The notes: generated from the letters alone by a model not told the origin. A DNA stretch of 64,000 nucleotides from Candidatus Obscuribacter sp. (GCA_016712465.1 JADJQZ010000009.1:16089-80088); one strand, 5' to 3'. Positions 8,453 through 17,584 are shown, counted from the first letter of the stretch. Program-made: numbers and translations.

Positions 8453-8676
8453 TAGTTGAGGCACCTGGGCAGATGAGCCAATCACCCTCAAAGAGAGCGG
8501 CAGACATACAGAAAAGTAGGTTTGGACACTTAGCGGATATTCAAACAATATCCACCCTTGAGCCGCCGCATATTGGTCTAGTTCAAGCTTCTGACAATTC
8601 CAGGCGCTCTTTTGCCCCAGCTTCACCGCCACCTTTGGCAGCCGTATTTTTCTTCCTTAGACCTTTTCCGGGGTAC

Positions 8677-8704
8677 TGGAACTATCCTCAAAACCGGCTA
8701 TTCT
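8677..8704 (+). promoter_or_regulatory. Candidate promoter of the structured RNA, copy 1
   Basis: TGGAAC (8677-8682), a 16-nt spacer and TATTCT (8699-8704) are identical in position and sequence in copy 2 (61815-61842), although the spacer differs at two bases. A start near 8711 would give a transcript of about 210 nt ending at the terminator. Confidence 0.4.
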
Positions 8705-8710
8705 TGATGC

Positions 8711-8916
8711 ATACACGGTGAGCGGTGACCAATCTGGTTCATTGCTTTGAGCCGAGGGGCATTGTGGAAACGCCAGGTCTGCGCAGACCCGAAACTGTAG
8801 CAACGAGCCCGCTACCTGCCGAAACTGACTGACGCAGTAGAAATATCGAGTCCTCGCAAGCGGACTGTCAGACGATAGCTTAAAGACCGCCGCAGTTTAT
8901 TCTGGGCGGTCTTTTT
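8711..8916 (+). ncRNA. Candidate structured RNA, copy 1
   Basis: Between the candidate promoter and a rho-independent terminator lie several hairpins kept in both copies: the palindrome GGTCTGCGCAGACC (8776-8789), GTAGC...GCTAC with a variable loop, CTGAC...GTCAG, AGTCC...GGACT and TATCG...CGATA. Loop bases differ between the copies while stems are kept, which suggests selection on RNA structure. I do not match it to a known RNA family. Confidence 0.5.
8885..8916 (+). terminator. Rho-independent terminator of the candidate RNA
   Basis: The stem GACCGCC/GGCGGTC is followed by five T residues on the plus strand. It is conserved in copy 2 at 62023-62053. With AAA on its other side it could also act weakly on the minus strand. 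Confidence 0.75.
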
Positions 8917-9009
8917 GTTTCTGCCGGCGGATTGTTGATGACCATTTCGATACAACTGATCACCTGGAAGGCGACAGGCAATGCGGGCTTAAGACTGTTT
9001 GCGGCATAG

Positions 9010-9089
9010 TATAGTAGAAGGTGTTAAAGATCAAAAAAAGAGGGAGCCGTAAAGAGCACTGCCGGGGGGGCGGTGATAATTACGACTCC
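9010..9089 (+). other. Second promoter-like box and two-stem hairpin of the conserved block
   Basis: TATAGT (9010-9015) is followed by GGAGCCGTA (9043-9051), CACTGCC (9057-9063), GGCGGTG (9069-9075) and TACGACTCC (9081-9089). The inner stem is perfect and the outer has one C-A mismatch. Copy 2 keeps the same stems with a different loop. The start resembles group II intron domain V only superficially; the loop and length do not fit. Confidence 0.4.
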
Positions 9090-9101
9090 AAGAAGAGTGC
9101 G

Positions 9102-9125
9102 CTGGTAGGCTAAAACGCCTACCAG
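9102..9125 (-). terminator. Hairpin downstream of the lipoprotein gene
   Basis: Perfect arms CTGGTAGGC and GCCTACCAG around a 6-nt loop lie 140 nt beyond the stop of the minus-strand lipoprotein gene. There is no U-tract, so termination is uncertain. Confidence 0.35.
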
Positions 9126-9266
9126 CCAGGGCAATGAACCAAGATCGTTATCGGCGGAGACGTACCCAAGATGCCAGACGGCCAGACCGACCTAGAACAG
9201 AAATTATTGCATCGGGCCCTAACCGGGATAGGAAACAACAAGCAAGATTTAGAACGCGACTATTAT

Positions 9267-9734
9267 TCAATGTTGGAAGGAATCATCCAGCAACCCCTGG
9301 AAACTAACTGAAGAGCCGGTATCAAAGACATGAGACTCTTTAGGAACTATCGCTATAACAGACCGACAACTACCGTCAGCCTCTATTGAGACTCGTTGGC
9401 TAGTAAAAAGGGTAAGTTTTGAAAACAGTTCGCCGTCCCTGGTTTCGCTTGAATATACAAATCTCTCGTCAGTTGGGACCGTTGCAAGACGAGATTGGTT
9501 AGGTTTAGTGATGACCCGAAAAGACGCCTTGAGGGTTGGGTTTTCCCATACAACGCCTTTCCAATGCCAAAACTTCCAAATCCAGTACTCTCCTGCTGGT
9601 AGCGCCACTTCTACTTTCTTCGTGTTCTCATCGAAAACATATTTGTAGGTTTCCTGAGATGATGGCGAACAAGCGGAAAGCCCAATAGCCACCAGTAGAG
9701 TACTAGCGAGAAAGAGCACTCGAACCTTAAGCAA
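9267..9734 (-). CDS. Lipoprotein, candidate immunity protein of the RHS toxin
   Basis: The 155-residue protein has a signal peptide with a lipobox (GLSAC, Cys near residue 22), so it should be a membrane-anchored lipoprotein. The mature part is beta-rich with several Trp residues (EYWIWKFWHWKGVVW) and no recognised domain. It starts 23 nt after the stop of the RHS gene on the same strand. That is the standard place for an immunity gene of a polymorphic toxin, and a lipoprotein would protect against a toxin acting outside the cytoplasm. The immunity role is inference from position. Confidence 0.7.
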   Translation of the reverse strand: MLKVRVLFLASTLLVAIGLSACSPSSQETYKYVFDENTKKVEVALPAGEYWIWKFWHWKGVVWENPTLKASFRVITKPNQSRLATVPTDERFVYSSETRDGELFSKLTLFTSQRVSIEADGSCRSVIAIVPKESHVFDTGSSVSFQGLLDDSFQH

Positions 9735-9757
9735 TGTTTTCTCCTTTGACCGGGTGC

Positions 9758-12700
9758 CTAGGTTACTACTAATGGATTCTTATTGTTCCTAGCTACTGTG
9801 TCATTTTTGACGGCTGGCTGCCTAGTGCTAGGTACTATCCTACCCCATCCAGGTGCATTTGGGGTAGATGAAGGTAGTTTAGCACCAGCATTTACCAACA
9901 GACTGGTGGCCAAAGTATTGCTGTTTCGCACGCTAGGTTTATCGGACAACATGCCATAATGCCAAGCTGGGGCATTTCGATAGCGTGCGGCCTCTTTGGC
10001 TAGGTTACTTACTAGCTGCTTATTTGTTTGCATTGGTCCAGGAGAAACCTTTTGAAAGTGGCTGAAGCCCACAAAATTCTCCTTATATTGTTGCACAGAT
10101 CTAGGCGTATTGTACTGCCGGAGAATCAGCTCTCCACCGTCGTGTACTAAGTTGCCACCCTGGCCGTTTCCTGTGTAAACCCTCTGTATTCTTCCGTGGT
10201 CCATAACGAGCAAGCTCGCATGATACACAGGTAGTCTGGTTTTGGTCCCTGGTATTCCTACGGAATGCCATGCAATGACAACTTCTGGCTCCAATCCCTC
10301 CGGATCAGTCGCGTTCATGGGATCATTCTTCACGTAGGCATAAAGGTGGAGATCCTCTTGGTACCCAATCGGATCAGTCTGCAAGAAGCGGTTGATTCCG
10401 GGCCGGTAATAACGAGCCTTGTAATGGTACAAGCCCGTTTCGTTATCCCAGCGCTGACCGGTGTAACCAATGGTGGTACCAGTCATGGAAGTTGCTTCAC
10501 CAAACGGCGAGTACTGATACTTGTTGCCGACAACGCCAGAGGCATTTGCCTGAGCAATCACCGAACCAAGATGGTCATGGTGCAAGTAGGTAACAGTGCC
10601 GCTTGAGTCGATCTGGAAGATCGGTTCATTCGGTCCGGCATAGACATAGCGGCGCAAGAGCGCGTTTGTCGTGCCGTCATACTCTTCCAAAAGCTGCGAG
10701 CCCGAGTAGACATACTTGGTCTTGGTCGTGCCGACAGTCTTCTGCGTTTGTCTGACGAAGGGGTCATACGAGAATGAGGCACTCGTACCAGCCGCCACTG
10801 CTGAAGTGAGCATGTTCTCCGTGTTGTAACCGAAAGTCCAGGTGCCGTCGCCAGTCAGGTTGCCGGCGTTGCTGTAAGAGTAGCTGGCTCCTCCCACAGA
10901 CGGATACTGATTCCGGTTATTGGCCGTGCCATAGGTCTCTGAGCCAAGAGCAGGCGGAGTCCAGAGGTAAGAAAGATCGCTCACGTTTTGGGTGAGCATC
11001 TGATGCACCTGGTTGTAAGTGTAGGTCCAGTTGACTGTTCCCGAACTTACCGTCATGTCTCTGGTGAGCAGATTGTTGCCAAGGTCGTAGCCATAACTGA
11101 CGGAGTTGCCGTTGTTATAAACCTTGGTCGTGCGCCGCCCGAGCACATCGTAGGTGAAAGTAGCCGCCGCCGTTGCCGAGCCATTGAGCTTAATTGCCGT
11201 CAAGCGATTCAGCCCGTCGTACTCCCTGTCCACGAAATATCCGCCAGGATAGGTGATCCGGGTCACATTGCTTGCGTTGTCATACTGATAGCTGACAACT
11301 TGGCCCTGTGGATTGGTTTCTGAGATGAGCCGTCCAACGCCGTCATATGCCTTCGAGAAGGTGCCGGATGAGGGATCACCGGAAACGACAGGGGTACTTG
11401 CCGTCAAGAGACGCCCGGCGTTGTCATACGTGAAAGTGACCGTCGGTTGGCCATCCGGCGACTTCGTCACCATGCGGTTGCGGCTGTCATATGCCATGGT
11501 CGTGACCGCGCCACCACGATTGGTGTGAGTCAGCACGTTACCCATGGCGTCATACGTCCAGGCTTCGACGCTACCATCCGGGTAAACCATGTTGGTAAGC
11601 CGTCCCCAATCGTCCTGGTTGAAAGTGGTCATGTTGCCGTTTGCGTCGGAGATCGTCCAAAGATTGCCACCAGGGCGATAGGTGCGGCCTTCCTCCGTCA
11701 CACCGGACTTCTTGATACTAGCCAACCTGCCATTTGCATCGTAGAAATATTCAGTCAGCCGACCGGCAGCGTCCGTTGACTGGGTCAACCGACCTCCCAA
11801 ATCCCAGACATTCGAGGATGTGTTCAAGAGTGGGTCGGTTACCGTCAGCGGATTGTTCGTGCCGCTGTAAGTCATCTGAGTCAGCTGCGCCCCTTTGCTA
11901 GTGGTGAGCAAGTTCCCCCAGATGTCATACGTATTGAACGTGGTGGCGGAAAGCGGGTCACTGACGCTGGTGAGTCTCCGCTTCGCATCGTACTGCATGG
12001 TAGTTGTATAATTATTCGGAGTGGTCACAGTGAGCCTATCCCCAGTGAATGAATCATAGGTATAGCTCGTGGTGATGGTTCCGCCAACGGTCACAGAAGC
12101 CAGATTGACCCCGGAGTAACCGTATGTGGTGACCACTCCCGTTTGGTCCGTAGAACTAGCGATAAGACCATTCGAGTTGTAGGTAAAACTCTTGGTATTA
12201 CCGGCGGGGTCAGTTTCAGTCATTACATGGCCGGTCACCAGGTCAATACTACGGGTATAGGTGCGCCCCATGCGGTCTGTGTAGGTAATCCAGCTATCAA
12301 AGGACTCGTTTGCCATTGCACTGTATGTCCAGGTTTCAGTACCCAGTCCAACAAGCTCTTTGGACAGAACCCGGTTGAATGCGTCATAAGTAGTTTTGAT
12401 GGTTCCGTGGCCCGCAGTGAATTGCTCGATAACCCGCCCCTGCCCGTCATACTTCATGGTCGTGACATCGTCCGTGCCGGTATAAATCGCTACCGGTTTG
12501 CCGTCATCGTTGAAGATGGTTTTCGTTGCGGGACCGACCGATGGTGTAGAGCTTACGGCGATTGCTTTGCTGACCGGGCCGATAATCCCGTTGCCTCCAT
12601 CCAGATGTTTAATCTCCGTCGTCTCACTATTGCCGGGGCCAATCTGGAGCATCTGTGTCTTTACTCTGTTTGACGAGTTGTACACAAGGGAGTACTCCGC

Positions 12701-15700
12701 TGCTCCGGAGGAAGTCGTGCCTGTGGAAACACTCAATAGCTTCTTCTGAGCATCGTATTCATAATTTGAATAGATGTTGGCGGTGTCCTTGAACCAGTTC
12801 AACTTTCCGGTCGTCAGCTCAATATCGTACTGAGCGACGATGTTGCCGTTATACGCTATTGAACTTATCCAATAGACGAGCCCTGCGAGGTCCACATAGT
12901 TGAAAGTCAGCGTCTGTCCCAATGTGCTGGATACGGTCAGCAATCGATTGTCGACGCCACCATATGTGAAGTTAATCACCACTGTGTGCTGTATGCCAGA
13001 CGGAGTTGTTACCAGGTATGGATACTCGATCTTGCTGATCTTTCCTCCGATGGTAAAGGTGTAAATGAGACCTGAGAAGGTCTTCATGGTGTAGATGTTC
13101 GTGGTCGAATTGTAGGAAAGCCCAACCCTCTCGCCAGCAGGTGCTACAAAGGTTCCATCCCAGAGCTTGGTGAATGTGTAGGTTCGGTTGCCGACCTCCA
13201 CAATGACAATATTCTGAGTCAGCTGCTTGCTGATGTCGTTCAGCCCAAATGCTCCCAAAACGAACGCCCATGAGAAGATCGTGGTTCCACCAACTCCAGA
13301 ACCGGCAATCAATTTGATTGTCGAGTAAATCTGCGCAATGTTTGTGGCACCGGTTAAACCAAAGTTGGCTGGCGCCGGCGAAGCTCCCGTGCCGATACTC
13401 ATTACCGCAGGACCACGATTGCTCTCCCTCAAGGTAATCATGTAGTTATGCTTCCAGCCATAACCCAAATGAGAAGCCTGCGAGACATCCTCATTGTTGT
13501 AATACCGCTCGAACGGCAAGCTGTACGGGAACGGCTGAGAACCGTAAGCGAAGTCTACGTGGGCGTAATTGACCTTACCGGTGTACTTATCCACCAGCAC
13601 TTCTCGTTCCGGTGACTTCGTCCCGCCTGTCAGAACCCGGACCAGCTTTTGGTCTTTCGGCGTGTGCACGAAGGCATTATCAACGTTCTCTTGCGGTGTC
13701 TGCGTGACAGAACCCGTTCCACCCATGAGCATGCCGTTGATCAAGCCCACCGTGCCGCCATATGGGCTAATGGCGTAGAAGCCGTAGCCATGGTACTGGT
13801 CTTTGACGGTGGCGCCGTCTTCGTGAATCATCACCTGCCATCCAGCATTGATGTACCAGGCCTCGATGTCATCGAGCGTCTGCGTGGTGTAATTCACCAG
13901 GTTCGGACGAACATTCGTCGCCCAGTTGGCGCTGTCGGCGAAGTAAATCTTCTGCCCGTTCTCGTTCGCTTTGGCAATCACCACGTCGGTGCTGACGCCG
14001 CCGGCAGACGGAATCTGTTGAATGGAGTTGGCTTCAAAACCAATACCGCGCTGGGAAATTACCAGGTCGGTCGGTCTGGTGCGGGTATAGTCGTTGTCGT
14101 TTGCGGAAGTCGACCAGGCTACACCGCCCAGGTCCATGAAAGGCGATTCGCCGTGCCCAACCAGCCCCACCTGGTGGTGGAAGACCGTGGTGCAGACGTT
14201 CATGCGCGCCGTCATCTGTGCCACCACTCCCGCTTGCGAGTCGGACGTGTGCCAGAGGTAAGCCAATGCCTCACCCAGCACATTCTCATCGGTCTGTTGC
14301 CCGCCTGCAGAAATGTTCTGCTCCATGAGCGCATAGTGCATTTCGGCCATGGCCGGGCTGGTATTCCCCCAGGTCTGAGCTATCAGGCAGTTGTTGCCCG
14401 CCCAAATCTGCTGGTACCAGCTCTGGTCTCCCCACCCCCATGGGTAGGGATGCTCTACAGTGAGCAGTACGGAGTTCCAGGTACCCACACCTTGCGCCGG
14501 GCTGGTATCAATCAGCACGCCGTCAAGACGCAGTTCAAGCTCCAGGTTGCTGTTGAAGAACAGAGTCAGCCGACGACCTGCAATGTCTTCAGAATAGAAG
14601 GTTTGGTCTATGAGGGTGTCGTACTGAACCCGCAAGGAGGCTTTGTAAGAAGCCGGAATATCCGTCCACTCCACCGGGGTAACAGCAGCGTTCTGGTGCG
14701 GCAACGTGGTCTGACGCAACACATCGTCGATTGGCACGATGCGTCGATAGCCGATGATGTCGTCAATTGTGGCATCAGGCTTGTTGTTCTCAATCCATGT
14801 GCCCAGGTTGCCGGCCATCGAACCAAGCTCTGCTGCCAGATTGGTGGTGTTGATATCCTTGAAGTAATCGCTGGTTATCGTCGAGCCGGAGAAGGCAGCA
14901 TTCTGGAAAGTCGTGGCATCGAAACCGGTGGCGGCATCAATGTCGATACCGGCAGTGGCTGTGTAGGCCTTGAAGCTGGGGTCGAAGACATACCAGGTAC
15001 CCCCGATGTCCACCTTCACCCAGCAATGGCTCAGGTGCAGGTAGTAGGTAAACGTAGTGGCGTCCCAAGACACGTCTACCGGAATCGAGCCATTGGCTAG
15101 CAGGTTGCGCGAGGACCAGATGTTATTCGGGTCACTGCCGAGCCAATCACCAGCCTGCTGCGCTGTGATTTTTAATTCGCCATACAAAAAGTTGGCCGTA
15201 TAGCCGGCTGCCCGCAAAAGTGCGACCATGAGCGAACTCTGGTCAAAACTGTTCCCGATTTTTTCTATCTGACACGAGTATGCCCCTTTCTGCCCACCAA
15301 ATGTCGAGAGGAAGTCGTAGTTGTTCCTCACATACCAGAAGATCTTGTCGACGTCGTTATCCAGCGCCTCTGCCAGGTCGGCGAACGGCAATGGAATCGG
15401 ATTGCCGGTCAATGCAAAGCTCTGCACTGAACCCGACTTCAGGCTCTGGGGATTGAAGATGTTGCCCTGGCGCTTGCGGTTTTCAATGAGGCGCCTTGCA
15501 TCCTTCGGACGGACGGCTTTGCTGATGCCCTGGATGGGGGAGTGCCCGGGAGCGATGGTGCCACGGGGAGGGAATGTGTCTTTGTGTTTTAGCATTTTCT
15601 TTGCCTTTTGTTGCGTTTTCATTGGCATCTGGACGACGGCAAAAGAGATAGAGCGACCCGCTTTCACGAATCGCTCTTGCTTTTCCCTTTGCCGCAAACT

Positions 15701-15706
15701 CGTCAA
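9758..15706 (-). CDS. RHS/YD-repeat polymorphic toxin with transglutaminase-like N-terminal domain
   Basis: This 1,982-residue protein has three parts. Residues ~90-250 form a transglutaminase-like domain (GNSFDQSSLMVALLRAAGY, then HCWVKV and WYVFDPSF); the usual catalytic Cys position appears to be Ser, so activity is doubtful. Residues ~700-1740 hold many YD repeats (for example YDAMGNVLTHTNRGG) and the RHS core RYYRPGINRFLQTDPIGYQ. The last ~200 residues, after ATDPEG, are the variable tip, with HYGMLSDKP and NSNTLATSLLVNAG segments that could be a permuted papain-like fold (inference). The frame opens with TTG at 15706; ATGs at 15628 and 15622 are alternatives and none has a good SD. No signal peptide is evident. 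Confidence 0.9.
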   Translation of the reverse strand: MTSLRQREKQERFVKAGRSISFAVVQMPMKTQQKAKKMLKHKDTFPPRGTIAPGHSPIQGISKAVRPKDARRLIENRKRQGNIFNPQSLKSGSVQSFALTGNPIPLPFADLAEALDNDVDKIFWYVRNNYDFLSTFGGQKGAYSCQIEKIGNSFDQSSLMVALLRAAGYTANFLYGELKITAQQAGDWLGSDPNNIWSSRNLLANGSIPVDVSWDATTFTYYLHLSHCWVKVDIGGTWYVFDPSFKAYTATAGIDIDAATGFDATTFQNAAFSGSTITSDYFKDINTTNLAAELGSMAGNLGTWIENNKPDATIDDIIGYRRIVPIDDVLRQTTLPHQNAAVTPVEWTDIPASYKASLRVQYDTLIDQTFYSEDIAGRRLTLFFNSNLELELRLDGVLIDTSPAQGVGTWNSVLLTVEHPYPWGWGDQSWYQQIWAGNNCLIAQTWGNTSPAMAEMHYALMEQNISAGGQQTDENVLGEALAYLWHTSDSQAGVVAQMTARMNVCTTVFHHQVGLVGHGESPFMDLGGVAWSTSANDNDYTRTRPTDLVISQRGIGFEANSIQQIPSAGGVSTDVVIAKANENGQKIYFADSANWATNVRPNLVNYTTQTLDDIEAWYINAGWQVMIHEDGATVKDQYHGYGFYAISPYGGTVGLINGMLMGGTGSVTQTPQENVDNAFVHTPKDQKLVRVLTGGTKSPEREVLVDKYTGKVNYAHVDFAYGSQPFPYSLPFERYYNNEDVSQASHLGYGWKHNYMITLRESNRGPAVMSIGTGASPAPANFGLTGATNIAQIYSTIKLIAGSGVGGTTIFSWAFVLGAFGLNDISKQLTQNIVIVEVGNRTYTFTKLWDGTFVAPAGERVGLSYNSTTNIYTMKTFSGLIYTFTIGGKISKIEYPYLVTTPSGIQHTVVINFTYGGVDNRLLTVSSTLGQTLTFNYVDLAGLVYWISSIAYNGNIVAQYDIELTTGKLNWFKDTANIYSNYEYDAQKKLLSVSTGTTSSGAAEYSLVYNSSNRVKTQMLQIGPGNSETTEIKHLDGGNGIIGPVSKAIAVSSTPSVGPATKTIFNDDGKPVAIYTGTDDVTTMKYDGQGRVIEQFTAGHGTIKTTYDAFNRVLSKELVGLGTETWTYSAMANESFDSWITYTDRMGRTYTRSIDLVTGHVMTETDPAGNTKSFTYNSNGLIASSTDQTGVVTTYGYSGVNLASVTVGGTITTSYTYDSFTGDRLTVTTPNNYTTTMQYDAKRRLTSVSDPLSATTFNTYDIWGNLLTTSKGAQLTQMTYSGTNNPLTVTDPLLNTSSNVWDLGGRLTQSTDAAGRLTEYFYDANGRLASIKKSGVTEEGRTYRPGGNLWTISDANGNMTTFNQDDWGRLTNMVYPDGSVEAWTYDAMGNVLTHTNRGGAVTTMAYDSRNRMVTKSPDGQPTVTFTYDNAGRLLTASTPVVSGDPSSGTFSKAYDGVGRLISETNPQGQVVSYQYDNASNVTRITYPGGYFVDREYDGLNRLTAIKLNGSATAAATFTYDVLGRRTTKVYNNGNSVSYGYDLGNNLLTRDMTVSSGTVNWTYTYNQVHQMLTQNVSDLSYLWTPPALGSETYGTANNRNQYPSVGGASYSYSNAGNLTGDGTWTFGYNTENMLTSAVAAGTSASFSYDPFVRQTQKTVGTTKTKYVYSGSQLLEEYDGTTNALLRRYVYAGPNEPIFQIDSSGTVTYLHHDHLGSVIAQANASGVVGNKYQYSPFGEATSMTGTTIGYTGQRWDNETGLYHYKARYYRPGINRFLQTDPIGYQEDLHLYAYVKNDPMNATDPEGLEPEVVIAWHSVGIPGTKTRLPVYHASLLVMDHGRIQRVYTGNGQGGNLVHDGGELILRQYNTPRSVQQYKENFVGFSHFQKVSPGPMQTNKQLVSNLAKEAARYRNAPAWHYGMLSDKPSVRNSNTLATSLLVNAGAKLPSSTPNAPGWGRIVPSTRQPAVKNDTVARNNKNPLVVT

Positions 15707-15758
15707 AAGTCGCTATCACAGGGTGATAGACAACGATTGAGTGCAACTGATAGAATGG

Positions 15759-15881
15759 TCAGGTGGTGACAACACTGACTCTATTGCCCATGGCGTCATA
15801 GTTTACGGTGATCGTTCTTGAGACGCTGGAAAAGACGATCGATACCAACCGCCCCCTGTTATCGTAGTTATACGTAACCAT
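15759..15881 (-). CDS. Orphan 40-residue YD-repeat peptide
   Basis: A 40-residue frame starts with ATG at 15881 and has AAGGAG 8 nt upstream. It consists almost wholly of two YD-repeat units (TYNYDNRGRLVSI and VNYDAMGNRVSVVTT). It lies just upstream of the large RHS gene on the same strand but is not in frame with it. It may be a remnant of an older RHS gene, or the tip of one captured by recombination. Translation is plausible because of the good SD. Confidence 0.5.
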   Translation of the reverse strand: MVTYNYDNRGRLVSIVFSSVSRTITVNYDAMGNRVSVVTT

Positions 15882-16022
15882 ATTTGGTGCTCCTTTTTTG
15901 ATTGAGCGTTTGTGGAAGCAGCTCCAAAGGCAGACTTGGCTCACCTTCAAAACTGCCGGCTTCCTTGCTTGGACTATGCAGAGAGAAGTACTTCATCTCT
16001 GCCAAACTCGTCGCCGCAAGGT

Positions 16023-16129
16023 CAGAGCCCAGATTACGCGCCACTCGTCGACACAACGAGTGAACAGTCCTGGGCTCTGGATTACGGCGAATTACAAGAG
16101 CAGGCTGCCCGTGAGTGTCACAGGCAGCC
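16023..16129 (-). terminator. Two hairpins downstream of the lipoprotein gene
   Basis: GGCTGCC/GGCAGCC (16103-16129) lies 18 nt beyond the stop of the 16147 gene. A larger nested hairpin follows, CAGAGCCCAG/CTGGGCTCTG with inner CACTCGT/ACGAGTG (16023-16079). They probably end the minus-strand operon. Confidence 0.45.
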
Positions 16130-16146
16130 GCTTCTCTGAAGTATTC

Positions 16147-16695
16147 CTATTTCGGCTCAGTCATCTGCTGAAATAGCTCGCGTACCCTCGGGTCTCGCAA
16201 GCTCTTGGCCAGATCAGCCTTGTTCTTAGCCAGCTCAGACTCCGCCAGCTTTAGCGCTGCCTGCATGGCCATTTCGTGCAGCTTCATCACCTGTTCGGCA
16301 CTGAGATTCTGATTTATCCCAGCCTCACAGGCTCTGTACATGCCCTCACGAAGAAGCTGCAAGGTCTGCGACCGCTGGGCAAGCTGCACCACAGCCGTTT
16401 GAAATTCAAGCTGCGTCTTCACATCAATTGCCGGATTCTGAGTCTTCACCTCGGCAATCATTTTCGCCACGGCAGCCATGGCTACATCGGGCGATGGCTC
16501 CGCACAAACGTACATACCCTGACCACCCGGCTTGGGCAGTAGGATGATGCCTCTGGCGGAAGCATCAGTGCTTACCACCGATGGTCTACCTACCTCAAGA
16601 GGATGCACCGCAACTGAGGGAGCAACAGAACAGCCTCCCAGGGTAAGCGCACCGAGTACCAGTGCAAATAATATTGCTAGAGATCTATATCTCAT
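16147..16695 (-). CDS. Lipoprotein of unknown function
   Basis: The 182-residue protein has a signal peptide and lipobox (LGGC, Cys at residue 22). The mature part begins with a Val/Pro-rich segment and ends in a long, mostly helical Ala/Glu/Lys-rich stretch that may form a coiled coil. No family is recognised. It starts 22 nt after the stop of the membrane-protein gene 16718-17251, so the two form an operon. Confidence 0.75.
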   Translation of the reverse strand: MRYRSLAILFALVLGALTLGGCSVAPSVAVHPLEVGRPSVVSTDASARGIILLPKPGGQGMYVCAEPSPDVAMAAVAKMIAEVKTQNPAIDVKTQLEFQTAVVQLAQRSQTLQLLREGMYRACEAGINQNLSAEQVMKLHEMAMQAALKLAESELAKNKADLAKSLRDPRVRELFQQMTEPK

Positions 16696-16717
16696 TCGCT
16701 ATTCCTTATTCGGTGTT

Positions 16718-17251
16718 CTATTCAGCTCCGCCCGGCGGATCTTCCGGAGGCTGAGGCTGCGCAGTCGGAAGAGTGGGAGCAGCAGGAGGTGCAGGTGGAG
16801 TGCCGCCATAGAAGATGCTTTCCAAGACCGGCAGAGTCAATGTCGTAAGAATGAGCAGCACGGAACCATATACCGGTCTGTACCAATCAAAGGTGACCGC
16901 AAAGGGTCCCCCCAGGGCAAAGACCCAGGCACTGAAGGCGAGCATCGATGCCACCCAGTGGAAGGTCTTACTGAAGACCACTCCCGGCGGCGTTGTCTTG
17001 ATGTAGCAGACGTAAAGCGGTGTGAGCACCAATAATGAAACGAATACAGACCAGGTCAGCCACAGTGGGCTGTTTCCCCCGTCTTTTAAAATGCCGTCTA
17101 TTGCGACGTATCCCGCCACTATGTCGGCTGGAATGTAGCGCATAAGGCGCTCGAAGTAGGAGTCGGCGACATTACTGCTTGGCGGCGGCTCCTGGGCAAG
17201 ACGCCGGCGCCATGATGTCGGCGGCGGCCTATTTGTATTTTGATTTGTCAT
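16718..17251 (-). CDS. Four-helix membrane protein of unknown function
   Basis: The 177-residue protein has a soluble Pro/Arg-rich N-terminus, the segment YFERLMRYIPADIVAGYVAI, then about four hydrophobic helices between residues 40 and 150, and a Pro-rich C-terminal tail. The 'RYIPADIVA' pattern recurs in small uncharacterised membrane proteins, but I cannot name the family with certainty. It is the first gene of a two-gene operon with the lipoprotein downstream. Confidence 0.7.
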   Translation of the reverse strand: MTNQNTNRPPPTSWRRRLAQEPPPSSNVADSYFERLMRYIPADIVAGYVAIDGILKDGGNSPLWLTWSVFVSLLVLTPLYVCYIKTTPPGVVFSKTFHWVASMLAFSAWVFALGGPFAVTFDWYRPVYGSVLLILTTLTLPVLESIFYGGTPPAPPAAPTLPTAQPQPPEDPPGGAE

Positions 17252-17584
17252 TCATTCGACTCCAAATGATGTGAGTACAGCAGAAGCAGGGGACACGTAG
17301 TCCCTACGTCAGCCATCACTATTAGGTCTGGCTGTGCCAGAATTGACAGCATCCGAAAGCGTTGCAAAGCACCCCGAGTTCGCCTAGTACAACCATTGCA
17401 GGACAGGGTGTACTTTTCTTCCTCCCGGTATTTTCTTTCAAGAAGAAGCGGTGAGCGAACGCTCTCTGCGCTGCCCGGAACTGACCGTAATCAAAGCGCT
17501 TACGAAGCACCTGAATGGCATCACCAGCAGGCTTTGCAGGAAGGGGTGTATGTTTCTACTTGCGGGTATTTTTCTCCCAAAAGA
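17252..17584. other. Intergenic region with an internal degenerate duplication
   Basis: About 330 bp without a convincing gene. Two stretches around 17390-17440 and 17533-17590 resemble each other (each has a GCAGGA-GGGTGTA core and a CGG(G)TATTTT box). They may be remnants of zinc-ribbon repeats lost from the end of the neighbouring gene. Confidence 0.3.

Larger units (their letters stand above)
8441..9095 (+). repeat. Conserved ~650 bp non-coding block, copy 1
   Basis: The block is closely similar over its whole length to 61579-62242. It holds no conserved reading frame: the frames in the two copies differ by indels. Conserved features in order are GCCAACCTGACATAG, a promoter-like pair, a hairpin-rich segment, a terminator, a second promoter-like TATAGT and a two-stem hairpin. 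Both copies sit at the upstream end of a transfer module, between the ssb-side genes and the lipoprotein/RHS genes. It may be a structured RNA gene or part of a replication or transfer origin. Confidence 0.7.

Noticed and set aside
9043..9089. Group II intron domain V
   Set aside because: It starts with GGAGCCGTA and ends TACGACTCC, but the loop is G-rich instead of GNRA, the spacing is wrong and no intron-encoded protein or other domains are present.
8441..9095. tRNA, tmRNA or RNase P RNA
   Set aside because: No cloverleaf, tag frame or RNase P core motif could be found in either copy.
13649..15100. 483-residue plus-strand frame
   Set aside because: It is antisense to the RHS gene and arises from the codon use of that gene; the product has no recognisable feature.
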